A stretch of 64,000 nucleotides of DNA from JAJPKK01 sp963802745 (GTDB lineage Bacteria > Pseudomonadota > Alphaproteobacteria > Rhizobiales > Xanthobacteraceae), in assembly GCA_963802745.1 (NCBI GenBank), contig CAWDKL010000054.1, positions 310,001 to 374,000 on the forward strand, read 5' to 3'. Below the pieces are notes generated by a model that was given only the letters and a program-made list of their open reading frames with translations, was not told the DNA's origin and did no database searches. How positions within the stretch are numbered: the first letter of the stretch is position 1; every line of letters starts with the position of its first letter. A program made the position numbers and the translations under genes. Shown in pieces: positions 34,060 to 41,650 of the stretch.

Positions 34060-34377
34060 TCCAGAGGCATCACTTGTGATTCGCCCCCTCCCCTGCCTTC
34101 ATCGCGCGACACGTTCTGCTTAGCCTTCATTGTGGCGCACCCGGATCAACGACCCAAGGTGCAGGTCCGGGCCGACGCCCGAACTGATAATCTTTCAACG
34201 AAACGACGCACTGGCCAGGCAGTCAGGCGTCCGCAGAACTGCGCCGCAATTCCACGCGGCACAATCCAGCCAACTGTACAAAGTTCACGTCAGGACTCGA
34301 TAAAACGAACGGACGAAAACCAAATGGTGTGGCCGCTTCCGATATGTTCTTTTTCGAGTCTTCCGGGAGTTCCGTGC
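34060..34377. other. AT-richer intergenic region, no gene seen
   Basis: Between the hip operators and the small-protein gene. A plus-strand open frame from 34030 runs through here and into the complement of the 34378-34596 gene; its translation looks non-coding. No RNA or repeat recognised. Confidence 0.4.
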
Positions 34378-34596
34378 CTACTTCTTTACACTTGCACGCG
34401 AGGCATCAATTGCGTCCCTCACGGCCGTGACGATTTCGAGAATGGCCTTTCGCCCATCAGCCGATGCAACCTCATTCTCGATCGCGCCGCGGTAAAAGAA
34501 TGGAGCCAATGCCTCGTATTTCTTGACGACGGCCATTACGGCGTCAAAGCCGGCGTTGATTTCCTGGACGCTCTGGGAATCTTGTACGGGACTCAT
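34378..34596 (-). CDS. Small protein of unknown function (72 aa)
   Basis: A 72-residue soluble, helix-forming protein (INAGFDAVMAVVKKYEALAP, ADGRKAILEIVTAVRDAIDA) with no signal peptide or membrane segment. GGAA-rich sequence lies just before the ATG at 34596. It follows a 37-codon ORF with a very strong ribosome site at 34766, 56 nt upstream on the same strand, and the two could share one transcript. I do not recognise the family. Confidence 0.65.
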   Translation of the reverse strand: MSPVQDSQSVQEINAGFDAVMAVVKKYEALAPFFYRGAIENEVASADGRKAILEIVTAVRDAIDASRASVKK

Positions 34597-34652
34597 GCAA
34601 AAATTCCTTTTCGATTAGAGTTTGATTGAGTACTTACGATTGTTTATGAAAT

Positions 34653-34766
34653 TTAATGCCTCGTTCGGAAGCAGATCGAACCGCTAGGCATCCGCGGCGC
34701 TGCTGCCGCTTGGGTCTCCAGCATGGGTGCCTGCGGCTCTTGTAGGTTTTTTGCCTTGATGCTCAT
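34653..34766 (-). CDS. Very small ORF (37 aa) with strong ribosome binding site
   Basis: A 37-codon ORF starting ATG 34766 and ending TAA 34653. GGAGGAGG (complement of 34774-34781) is 7 nt before the start, one of the best ribosome sites in the window. The peptide begins MSIKAKNLQEPQAP, has an Ala-rich middle (ETQAAAAP) and ends with a basic SICFRTRH tail containing its only Cys. Head of a possible two-gene operon with the 72-residue protein. Unknown function. Confidence 0.5.
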   Translation of the reverse strand: MSIKAKNLQEPQAPMLETQAAAAPRMPSGSICFRTRH

Positions 34767-34797
34767 CTTCCAACCTCCTCCATGTGAATCGTGTGAC

Positions 34798-34814
34798 CGT
34801 CGTTTGATACGACG
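34798..34814. promoter_or_regulatory. Inverted repeat upstream of the small-protein operon
   Basis: CGTCGT (34798-34803) and ACGACG (34809-34814) flank a 5-nt spacer, 17 bp before the strong ribosome site. Symmetry and position suit a repressor site. Confidence 0.4.
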
Positions 34815-34958
34815 TTAAACCGCATTCCCGATCGCATTAATGACCGGTCAGTTTCTGGAACTCGCAATTTGTTCCAGGTAAGGCGCATTTGTCCAGCCTT
34901 GGCCGCAACCGCCGACCATCCCCTGAGCTAAGCTTGGAAGAGAACTACCTCCCCTCCC

Positions 34959-35351
34959 CTACCCCAGCCGCGCCGGCTTTTGCGCAGGTTTCTTCGCCGT
35001 ATTGCCGTCTTTCTTGGCGGGCGCCTTTTGGCTGCCTGCAGCTGCGGGTACCCTGGGACGACGAACCCCCTCCGCCACCTTTACACCAGACTCGCTCGGC
35101 CCCCCGGTGCCAGCGGAGACGGCGTCAGCAACCTTGCCACTGGCCTTTGCCGCGGCGTCGGCGAGTTCCTTCGCCAGGCGCAGCTTTTTCAGGCGCGCTG
35201 TCTTTTCGCGCTCGGCATCGCGGGAGGCTTCATAATCGGACCACGCCTTGGACGCCTCACGATTCTGGACATCCTTGCGCTTGAAATTTGCTTCGGCGCG
35301 CTCTTGGGCGTGTTCCCGGTCATCTCTCTTCTGCGCAGACAATGGAACCAT
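34959..35351 (-). CDS. Charged, Lys/Ala-rich small protein
   Basis: A 130-residue basic, highly charged protein. Residues 5-70 form a continuous charged helix (KRDDREHAQERAEANFKRKD, SDYEASRDAEREKTARLKKL), and the C-terminal half is Ala/Lys/Pro-rich (AAAGSQKAPAKKDGNTAKKP), resembling histone-like or nucleic-acid-binding tails. Related proteins with the same N-terminus are widespread in Bradyrhizobium without known function. The start codon (ATG 35351 or GTG 35357) is uncertain. Confidence 0.7.
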   Translation of the reverse strand: MVPLSAQKRDDREHAQERAEANFKRKDVQNREASKAWSDYEASRDAEREKTARLKKLRLAKELADAAAKASGKVADAVSAGTGGPSESGVKVAEGVRRPRVPAAAGSQKAPAKKDGNTAKKPAQKPARLG

Positions 35352-35603
35352 CCTCACTGGGGCTGGGGCTTGGGCTTGGCCTCCCCCACCGGCACCTCAT
35401 ATATGTAAGCGGACGCGAATTGCTATGAACGTTCAAGCGATTTACGGCGGCGGCACGGGGTCGCAGGGTAGCCGGACCGACGAGATGGGCAGGTTGAGGA
35501 CACCATCGCCATCACCCGCTTGCCGGCATCGAGGGTGCCAACATGCGCCGATTACGGCTACCGTCACACTAGGATGAATTTGCGTTTTTGGCCTGCAGCG
35601 GGC

Positions 35604-35631
35604 TTGACATTCACCGCACGGCGGCTATGTG
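35604..35631 (+). promoter_or_regulatory. Candidate sigma-70 promoter of ilvIH
   Basis: TTGACA at 35604-35609 and TATGTG at 35626-35631 with a 16-bp spacer, just before the leader-peptide ORF. Transcription would begin near 35638. Confidence 0.6.
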
Positions 35632-35663
35632 TTGCGCAACTTTCGAACGGAATGGCCCCACAC

Positions 35664-35714
35664 ATGCGCAACTTTATTGTCGTACTTAGGGAGCGCATCG
35701 CCGCGGATGGGTGA
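35664..35714 (+). CDS. Branched-chain leader peptide of the ilv attenuator
   Basis: A 16-codon ORF, MRNFIVVLRERIAADG, ending in TGA at 35712. Five of its residues are Ile, Val or Leu, with four in a row (IVVL), the mark of a leader peptide sensing charged branched-chain tRNAs. It lies between the promoter and a terminator ahead of ilvI. When Ile/Leu/Val are scarce, ribosomes would stall at IVVL and free downstream RNA to refold. Attenuation of ilvBN is known in Caulobacter. The ribosome site is weak (GGA 12 nt upstream). Confidence 0.75.
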   Translation: MRNFIVVLRERIAADG

Positions 35715-35739
35715 ACCGTCCGCGTTTGAGGCGATGCGC
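35693..35739 (+). promoter_or_regulatory. Attenuator leader hairpin
   Basis: GCGCATCGCC (35693-35702) pairs perfectly with GGCGATGCGC (35730-35739); CGCGGA/TCCGCG can form an alternative inner stem. The 5' arm lies within the leader peptide codons, so ribosome position would decide whether it forms. Confidence 0.7.
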
Positions 35740-35743
35740 GATC

Positions 35744-35767
35744 AAGGGCCCTCCGAGGCCCTTTTTT
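35744..35767 (+). terminator. Intrinsic terminator of the ilv attenuator
   Basis: AAGGGCC (35744-35750), a 6-nt loop and GGCCCTT (35757-35763) followed by a run of T to 35767. It stands 90 bp before ilvI, so it would stop transcription before the structural genes. Confidence 0.85.
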
Positions 35768-35856
35768 GTTGCCCAAATGCAGCCCAAGGCCCCAATCGAC
35801 AAATCGCAATCCCGCCCGAAGCCGGGTGAAAATCAGCAAGACCAACGGAGCAACCC

Positions 35857-37848
35857 ATGCCGACACAGAATCGCTCGCGAAAAGCCGGCACCACACCGGC
35901 CGAAAGCAACACCTCAATGCTGCGCGTGGACATGGCCGTGGCGGTCGGCAAAACGAATACGGCCGCCGAACTTGCTCCGGATCGGGGCAAAACTCCCCGC
36001 CACGCGCGAGCTTCGCGCCAGGCGGAGAAGGCAGGGACGCCTGGCGCCGTCTCCCCCGCCGGGGCGAGCGCAGACCTGAGCACCGCGTCCGGAATGACCA
36101 TGTCCGGCGCCGAAATGGTGATCCGGGCGCTGGCCGACCAAGGCGTCGAGCACCTGTTCGGCTATCCGGGCGGCGCGGTGTTACCGATCTACGACGCGCT
36201 GTTCCACCAGGATAAGGTGCGCCACATACTTGTGCGGCACGAGCAGGGCGCCGTTCATGCCGCCGAGGGCTATGCGCGTTCGACCGGAAAAGTCGGCTGC
36301 GTGCTGGTCACCTCGGGGCCCGGCGCGACCAATGCCGTCACCGGACTGACGGACGCGCTGTGCAATTCGATCCCGCTGGTGTGCATCACCGGACAGGTGC
36401 CGACGCACATGATCGGCAACGATGCCTTCCAGGAGTGCGACACCGTCGGCATCACGCGTCCATGCACCAAGCATAATTATCTGGTGAAAAATATCGCCGA
36501 TCTGCCACGCGTGCTGCACGAGGCGTTCTACGTGGCGTCGAGCGGCCGGCCCGGACCGGTGGTCATTGATATTCCGAAAGACATCCAGTTCGCGACCGGC
36601 GCCTATGCAAAGCCGAATGATTTTCCGCACAAGGGCTATCGGCCGAAGATTAACGGTGACATCGAGAAGATCAAGGCCGCGGTCGCCATGATGGCATCGG
36701 CTAAGCGCCCGCTGTTCTACACCGGCGGCGGCGTGATCAATTCCGGGCCGGCGGCGACGCGGCAGCTGCGCGAATTGCTCCGCCTCACCGGCTTTCCGGT
36801 GACGTCGACGCTGATGGGGCTCGGCGCCGTACCCTCCACCGATCCGCAATGGCTCGGAATGCTCGGCATGCACGGGACCTATGAGGCGAACCTCGCCATG
36901 CATGACTGCGACGTCATGATTTGCGTCGGCGCCCGGTTCGACGATCGCATCACCGGCCGGCTCGACGCCTTCGCGCCAAATTCGCGGAAAATCCACATCG
37001 ATATCGATCCATCCTCCATCAACAAGAACGTCAAAGTCGATGTTCCGATTATCGGAGATTGCGCCCATGTGCTCGACGACATGGCGCGGCTGTGGCGCGA
37101 AACGCGCGCCGCGCCGGATCGCGCCGCACTCAAATCGTGGTGGGGGCAGATCGAGACCTGGCGGGCACGCAAGTCCCTCGCCTATCGGCCGTCCAAGGAC
37201 GTGATCAAGCCGCAATACGCCATCGAGCGGCTCTATGCGGCCACCCGCGACCGCGATGTCTACATCACCACCGAGGTGGGCCAGCACCAGATGTGGGCGG
37301 CGCAATTCTTCGGCTTCGCGGAGCCGAACCGGTGGATGACATCGGGCGGCCTCGGCACCATGGGCTACGGGCTGCCGGCCGCCGTCGGGGTGCAGTTGGC
37401 GCACCCCGGTTCGCTGGTCATCGATATCGCCGGGGAAGCCTCAGTGCTGATGACGATGCAGGAAATGTCAACCGCCGTCCAATACCGGCTCCCGATCAAG
37501 ATTTTCATCCTCAACAATCAGTATATGGGGATGGTGCGGCAGTGGCAGGAACTGTTGCACGGCGGGCGCTATTCGGAGAGCTATACGGAGGCGCTGCCGG
37601 ATTTCGTCAAGCTGGCCGAGGCCTATCACGCGGTCGGCATCCGCTGCGAGAAGCCCGGCGAACTCGATGCCGCCATCGCGGAAATGATCGCCGTGAACAA
37701 ACCGGTGATTTTCGATTGCGTGGTCGATCCGGCGGAAAATTGCTTTCCGATGATCCCGTCGGGGCGAGCCCATAACGAGATGATCCTTGGCGACGCGGCC
37801 GAAAGCCTCGAAAGCGCCGTCACCGAAGCCGGCAAGGTGATGGTGTGA
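35857..37848 (+). CDS. ilvI: Acetolactate synthase large subunit with N-terminal extension
   Basis: A 663-residue thiamine-diphosphate enzyme making acetolactate and acetohydroxybutyrate for Val, Leu and Ile. The family body starts near residue 84 (MTMSGAEMVIRALADQGVEH); motifs include the ThDP-binding glutamate in HEQGAVHAAEGYAR, GPGATNAVTG, the FAD region and GDCAHVLDD, and the ThDP/Mg motif region IDIAGEASVLMTMQE with NNQYMGMVRQWQEL. About 80 Ala/Thr/Lys-rich residues precede this body, longer than usual; ACGGAG before ATG 35857 supports translation from there. Sits behind an attenuator and 160 bp before ilvH. Confidence 0.95.
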   Translation: MPTQNRSRKAGTTPAESNTSMLRVDMAVAVGKTNTAAELAPDRGKTPRHARASRQAEKAGTPGAVSPAGASADLSTASGMTMSGAEMVIRALADQGVEHLFGYPGGAVLPIYDALFHQDKVRHILVRHEQGAVHAAEGYARSTGKVGCVLVTSGPGATNAVTGLTDALCNSIPLVCITGQVPTHMIGNDAFQECDTVGITRPCTKHNYLVKNIADLPRVLHEAFYVASSGRPGPVVIDIPKDIQFATGAYAKPNDFPHKGYRPKINGDIEKIKAAVAMMASAKRPLFYTGGGVINSGPAATRQLRELLRLTGFPVTSTLMGLGAVPSTDPQWLGMLGMHGTYEANLAMHDCDVMICVGARFDDRITGRLDAFAPNSRKIHIDIDPSSINKNVKVDVPIIGDCAHVLDDMARLWRETRAAPDRAALKSWWGQIETWRARKSLAYRPSKDVIKPQYAIERLYAATRDRDVYITTEVGQHQMWAAQFFGFAEPNRWMTSGGLGTMGYGLPAAVGVQLAHPGSLVIDIAGEASVLMTMQEMSTAVQYRLPIKIFILNNQYMGMVRQWQELLHGGRYSESYTEALPDFVKLAEAYHAVGIRCEKPGELDAAIAEMIAVNKPVIFDCVVDPAENCFPMIPSGRAHNEMILGDAAESLESAVTEAGKVMV

Positions 37849-38008
37849 GCATGATTCCGGGGGCGCCGCGACGCGGACGAACCCGGAATTCTCTGTCACT
37901 TTCCTACCAACTCGGTCCGTGACCATTGTTCCGGGTGAGCACGCGCAGGCGTGCGATCCGGAATGCGCACGGGCGTATAATGCAAATCCAACCAAGGCCC
38001 CTTATCCC

Positions 38009-38554
38009 GTGAACAACCCAGCCACGACCCACTACCCGGCCGCCGCAACCGCCCAGGCGATCGAAAGCCACACGCTTGCGGTCATCGTCGACAACGAACC
38101 GGGCGTGCTCGCCCGCGTCATCGGCCTGTTTTCCGGGCGCGGCTACAATATCGAAAGCCTCACGGTTTCCGAGACCGAGCACGAAAAGCACCTGTCGCGC
38201 ATCACCATCGTGACGCGCGGCACCCCGATGGTGATCGAGCAGATCAAGAATCAGCTGGATCGCCTGGTGCCGGTGCACCGGGTCGTCAACATGACGGTCG
38301 CTGGTCCCGCGATTGCGCGCGAACTCGCCATGGTCAAGGTGCGCGGCAAGGGCGACAACCGCGTCGAGGCGTTGCGGCTTGCCGATGCCTTCCGGGCACG
38401 GGTGATCGACGCCACCGTCGAGAGCTTCGTGTTCGAGATCACGGGCGGATCCGAGAAGATCGACCAGTTCATCAACCTGATGCTGCCGCTCGGCCTCGTC
38501 GAAGTGTCGCGCACCGGCATCGTCGCCATAGCGCGGGGGCCGGACGGGATGTAG
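38009..38554 (+). CDS. ilvH: Acetolactate synthase small (regulatory) subunit
   Basis: A 181-residue regulatory subunit that stimulates the large subunit and gives valine feedback inhibition. The ACT domain begins HTLAVIVDNEPGVLARVIGL and FSGRGYNIESLTVSETEHEK, with a second domain (MVKVRGKGDNRVEALRLADA, SFVFEITGGSEKIDQFI). The GTG at 38009 is preferred over the GTG at 37919 because the protein then begins VNNPATTHY, matching the usual family N-terminus. In operon with ilvI. Confidence 0.93.
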   Translation: MNNPATTHYPAAATAQAIESHTLAVIVDNEPGVLARVIGLFSGRGYNIESLTVSETEHEKHLSRITIVTRGTPMVIEQIKNQLDRLVPVHRVVNMTVAGPAIARELAMVKVRGKGDNRVEALRLADAFRARVIDATVESFVFEITGGSEKIDQFINLMLPLGLVEVSRTGIVAIARGPDGM

Positions 38555-38591
38555 GCTTCTTCAAGTGCCGCTCGTTGTCGATTGATGATTG

Positions 38592-39371
38592 ATGAACGGA
38601 AGGGCGGACGTGTCCGAGCGAACAATCGCCTTCGACAACGAAATCCTGCGCGGCGTGGTCGGGTCCACGGCGCACGGTACTGCCATCGAGGGCCAGGATG
38701 ACCGCGACGAGATGGGCGTATTCATCGAGCCGCCGGAGAATGTTTGCGGACTGACGCCCTGCGACCACTACATCCAGCGCGACCAGCCGGACGGCGTACG
38801 GAGTCAGCCCGGCGATCTTGATCTGACCATGTACAGCTTGCGCAAATTCTGCCGTTTGGCGGCGCATGGCAATCCAAGCGTGATCCATTTGCTCTGGCTG
38901 CCCTCGTACGTCAGCAAGAAGCCGGTCGGCGCCGACCTCGTGACGCTACGCGAAGCGTTCATCAGCAAGGATGCCGGAAAGCGGTTCCTCGGCTATCTCG
39001 TGGCCCAGAAGCTGAAACTCAAAGGCGAGCGCGCGCACACCGTCAACCGGCCCGAACTTGTCGCCCAATATGGCTACGATACCAAATTCGCGATGCACGC
39101 CCTGCGACTGGGTTTCGAGGGCATCGAACTGATGACGCATCGCCGGCTGACCTTGCCGGTTGCCGACCCGAACCTGACAACGCTGCGCGCGGTGCGATCC
39201 GGCCGGCTTGATTTTGCGGAGGCGTTGCGGCTGATCGAGGCCGCGGAGCAACAGCTGCATGCCTTGGTGGAGGCTTGCGCGTGGGCGGCGGACATCGACC
39301 GCATCGACCGCTTCATGGTGCGCGCGCATATGGGGCATTGGCAAGCTCGGCAACTGCTTTCGAGTGGATGA
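38592..39371 (+). CDS. Predicted nucleotidyltransferase (COG3541/YcgL-like)
   Basis: A 259-residue DNA-polymerase-beta-superfamily nucleotidyltransferase. The catalytic start is VVGSTAHGTAIEGQDDRDEMGVFIEPPE, containing GS-x-A-HGT and the acidic D-x-D/E pair, with a helical C-terminal domain (LVAQKLKLKGER, GYDTKFAMHALRLGFEGIEL). Members are predicted to act on RNA ends or to partner RNA ligases; activity is untested. The ATG at 38592 follows a TTG. A PIN-like gene starts within 65 bp, and the pair looks like one module. Confidence 0.82.
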   Translation: MNGRADVSERTIAFDNEILRGVVGSTAHGTAIEGQDDRDEMGVFIEPPENVCGLTPCDHYIQRDQPDGVRSQPGDLDLTMYSLRKFCRLAAHGNPSVIHLLWLPSYVSKKPVGADLVTLREAFISKDAGKRFLGYLVAQKLKLKGERAHTVNRPELVAQYGYDTKFAMHALRLGFEGIELMTHRRLTLPVADPNLTTLRAVRSGRLDFAEALRLIEAAEQQLHALVEACAWAADIDRIDRFMVRAHMGHWQARQLLSSG

Positions 39372-39434
39372 GATGTGCGAAATGAAGTGGGCAGACGAGC
39401 TTCCAACGTTGCACCGAATGACCCTGTGGCGGCC

Positions 39435-40436
39435 ATGAAAGACATCGAACGGGTTGTCGTTGATGAAGGCGTCGGCCGGGATTCTGCACTCGAAGCGCAC
39501 ATTCGCGCGCGCCTGGGAGACCGGCCGGTGGCGTTCGTGTTTCTGGCAAACGAACATCCGGGTATCCCCGATATCGAGATCCTGGACAAATTGCTGGACC
39601 GGCGCACCGTTCTGCTGACAAAGGATCGGGCGCTGCACAATCTTGCCATAGGCCGGGGGTTTCGCTCCTTCGTCGATACTTCGGAATCCAGTCTGACCGA
39701 GCGGCCCCTGCCTTACGTTGCCGTGCGAGACAGGCACCTTCCGGTCGCCCGCGGCGCGCCGCGCGAGAGCTACCATCACCAGCCGAGCCTGGAAGCGCGC
39801 TCCATCAAGGGGAGTGCGTTCGACTTCCTGTCCGCGCATCAATTGAAGCAGTTTCGCACCAAGCGCCGCCGCATCCGCGCGCATTTCGGCTCCGCGGACA
39901 ATATTGGGGCTACGGCGCTTACCATCGGGCAACGGAAAACCGCGCGGGGCGTCGTCGGCGGCTATTTCCTGAAAGTGGACTCGCGCAACGGGGTTAAAGG
40001 CCTGTTTCCCGCGAGCGAAAGCTATTTCCTGGATGCGACCGGCAACGAGCCTTTGCAGGCCACATGCTGGGCTTTGATGCATCTGTTTCAACTGCAACTG
40101 CAGGAATATCCGCTGACGCTGTTCCAGATGGACGGCGTGGCGCTCGCGCGATGCACCACGCTGATCGCCGATCCCGGCGCCGCCGTCACCCCGGTCGAGC
40201 GGATGGCCGCGCGCCTGCTTGCGGCCGTGCAGCGACCCATAGCGGAGTCATGCACGAAAGGCCGCTTCTATGACCGAGCAAGCGCCAAACTGAACCAACT
40301 TGCAAAGTTTGACACCAATGAACTGGTACCTTGTGACCTTAATGCCGTGGCTTCGGCACTGATCGAGCAAGCTCCGTCCACGCCGTCAGACCCGTGGTGG
40401 GCAGACGCAATACCGGACGGTGCGCCGGAGTTTTGA
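39435..40436 (+). CDS. PIN-like nuclease domain fused to an unknown C-terminal domain
   Basis: A 333-residue protein. Residues 1-75 look like a Mut7-C/PIN-type domain: Asp in RVVVDEGVGRD, acidic residues in NEHPGIPDIEILDKLL and Asp in VLLTKDRALHNLAIGRG. The remaining 250 residues are unrecognised and contain conserved-looking charged stretches (KQFRTKRRRIRAHFGSADNI, RKTARGVVGGYFLKVDSRNG, LQATCWALMHLFQLQLQEYP). ATG 39435 is chosen; a GTG at 39375 would add 20 residues. Function inferred only as RNA/DNA cleavage; partner of the upstream nucleotidyltransferase. Confidence 0.75.
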   Translation: MKDIERVVVDEGVGRDSALEAHIRARLGDRPVAFVFLANEHPGIPDIEILDKLLDRRTVLLTKDRALHNLAIGRGFRSFVDTSESSLTERPLPYVAVRDRHLPVARGAPRESYHHQPSLEARSIKGSAFDFLSAHQLKQFRTKRRRIRAHFGSADNIGATALTIGQRKTARGVVGGYFLKVDSRNGVKGLFPASESYFLDATGNEPLQATCWALMHLFQLQLQEYPLTLFQMDGVALARCTTLIADPGAAVTPVERMAARLLAAVQRPIAESCTKGRFYDRASAKLNQLAKFDTNELVPCDLNAVASALIEQAPSTPSDPWWADAIPDGAPEF

Positions 40437-40594
40437 TCCCTCCCCTCCCCTCCCCTGCCCTCGCCGCTCGGCCGCGACGGCGGAATTGGAGCGCCCGGCC
40501 GCAACGCGGCAGCTGCCGGATTGCTTGCGCGGGTGCTGGGTTCGCGGCAAGGATGCGCCAGCGATTTGCGAAGCCGGGGGGACCGGAGCCTGCC

Positions 40595-41611
40595 ATGTCA
40601 CACGTGCATCACCACGATGACGATTGTCATGAGGATCACGACCATAATGATCACCATGACCACGATGGTCACGGTCGCGACGGCCATCGGCATGGCGGAC
40701 ACCATCATGGTCCCGGCGGGCACAGCCATGCGCCGGCGGATTTCGGGCGCGCCTTCGCGATCGCGGCCGCGCTCAACGTTGCGCTGGTGGCCGCCCAAGT
40801 CTTTTACGGCGTGCTGGCGAATTCCGTCGCGCTGATCGCGGACGCGGGACACAATCTCGGCGACGTATTGGGTCTGCTGCTCGCCTGGGGTGCTCACGGC
40901 ATGGCGCGCTGGCGCCCGACCTACCGCTACACCTACGGCTTCCGTTCCGCTTCGATTTTGGCAGCGCTGTTCAACGCCATCATTCTGCTGGTCGCAACCG
41001 GAGCGATTGCCTGGGAGGCAGTGCGGCGCCTCGCCGATCCAGGCGACGTCGGCGGCGTCACCGTGATGATCGTGGCCGCGATCGGCATCGGGGTAAACGG
41101 TGTTTCGGCGTGGCTCCTGATGGCGGGCCGAAAGGGCGATCTGAACGTCCGCGGAGCCTTCCTGCATCTGCTTGGCGATGCGGCGATTTCGCTCGCCGTC
41201 GTGGTTGCCGGCGGCGTGATCTACCTCACGGGATGGAATCGGCTCGATCCCGTGGCCAGTCTCGTCATCTCCGGCTTGATCGTATGGGGCACCTGGGGTC
41301 TCTTGCGTGAATCCGTGACGCTGTCGCTTGCTGCGGTGCCGGACAGCATCGACCGGTCACGGGTCGAAAACTATTTGCGCGCCCTTCCCGGTGTGAGCGA
41401 AGTGCACGACCTCCACATCTGGGCCATGAGCACGACCGAAACCGCGCTGACCGTGCATCTGGTGCGGCCCGGCGCCGGCCTCGACGACCGGCTTCTCCAC
41501 GACGTCTGCCACGATCTGGAGCACCGCTTCAAAATCGCCCACGCGACGCTGCAAATCGAGGCCGGCGACACCGAAGATATATGCCGGCTCGCGCCCGCAC
41601 ATGTGGTGTGA
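40595..41611 (+). CDS. Cation diffusion facilitator, Zn/Cd/Co exporter type
   Basis: A 338-residue CDF transporter with six transmembrane helices. The N-terminal 45 residues are extraordinarily His/Asp-rich (HHHDDDCHEDHDHNDHHDHD), a metal-binding tail of the CzcD/ZitB group. Transport-site residues appear in SVALIADAGHNLGDVLGL (HxxxD in helix 2) and in AFLHLLGDAAISLAV (helix 5, LLGD). The cytosolic C-terminal domain contains VHDLHIWAMSTTETALTVHL. GGAG precedes the ATG at 40595. Probably exports zinc by proton exchange. Confidence 0.95.
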   Translation: MSHVHHHDDDCHEDHDHNDHHDHDGHGRDGHRHGGHHHGPGGHSHAPADFGRAFAIAAALNVALVAAQVFYGVLANSVALIADAGHNLGDVLGLLLAWGAHGMARWRPTYRYTYGFRSASILAALFNAIILLVATGAIAWEAVRRLADPGDVGGVTVMIVAAIGIGVNGVSAWLLMAGRKGDLNVRGAFLHLLGDAAISLAVVVAGGVIYLTGWNRLDPVASLVISGLIVWGTWGLLRESVTLSLAAVPDSIDRSRVENYLRALPGVSEVHDLHIWAMSTTETALTVHLVRPGAGLDDRLLHDVCHDLEHRFKIAHATLQIEAGDTEDICRLAPAHVV

Positions 41612-41650
41612 TGAGGCGTAGCGTACCCCGCAAAGGGGGCGCGACCTTGG

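Noticed and set aside
34030..34629. 199-codon plus-strand frame
   Set aside because: It overlaps the complement of the 72-residue gene and has no recognisable domain or ribosome site.
35520..35663. Upstream extension of the ilv leader ORF
   Set aside because: It would begin before the promoter; the leader start at 35664 fits the attenuator geometry.
40438..40462. CCCTC micro-repeat run
   Set aside because: Short low-complexity pyrimidine repeat between genes; similar runs occur elsewhere in the window and no function is suggested.
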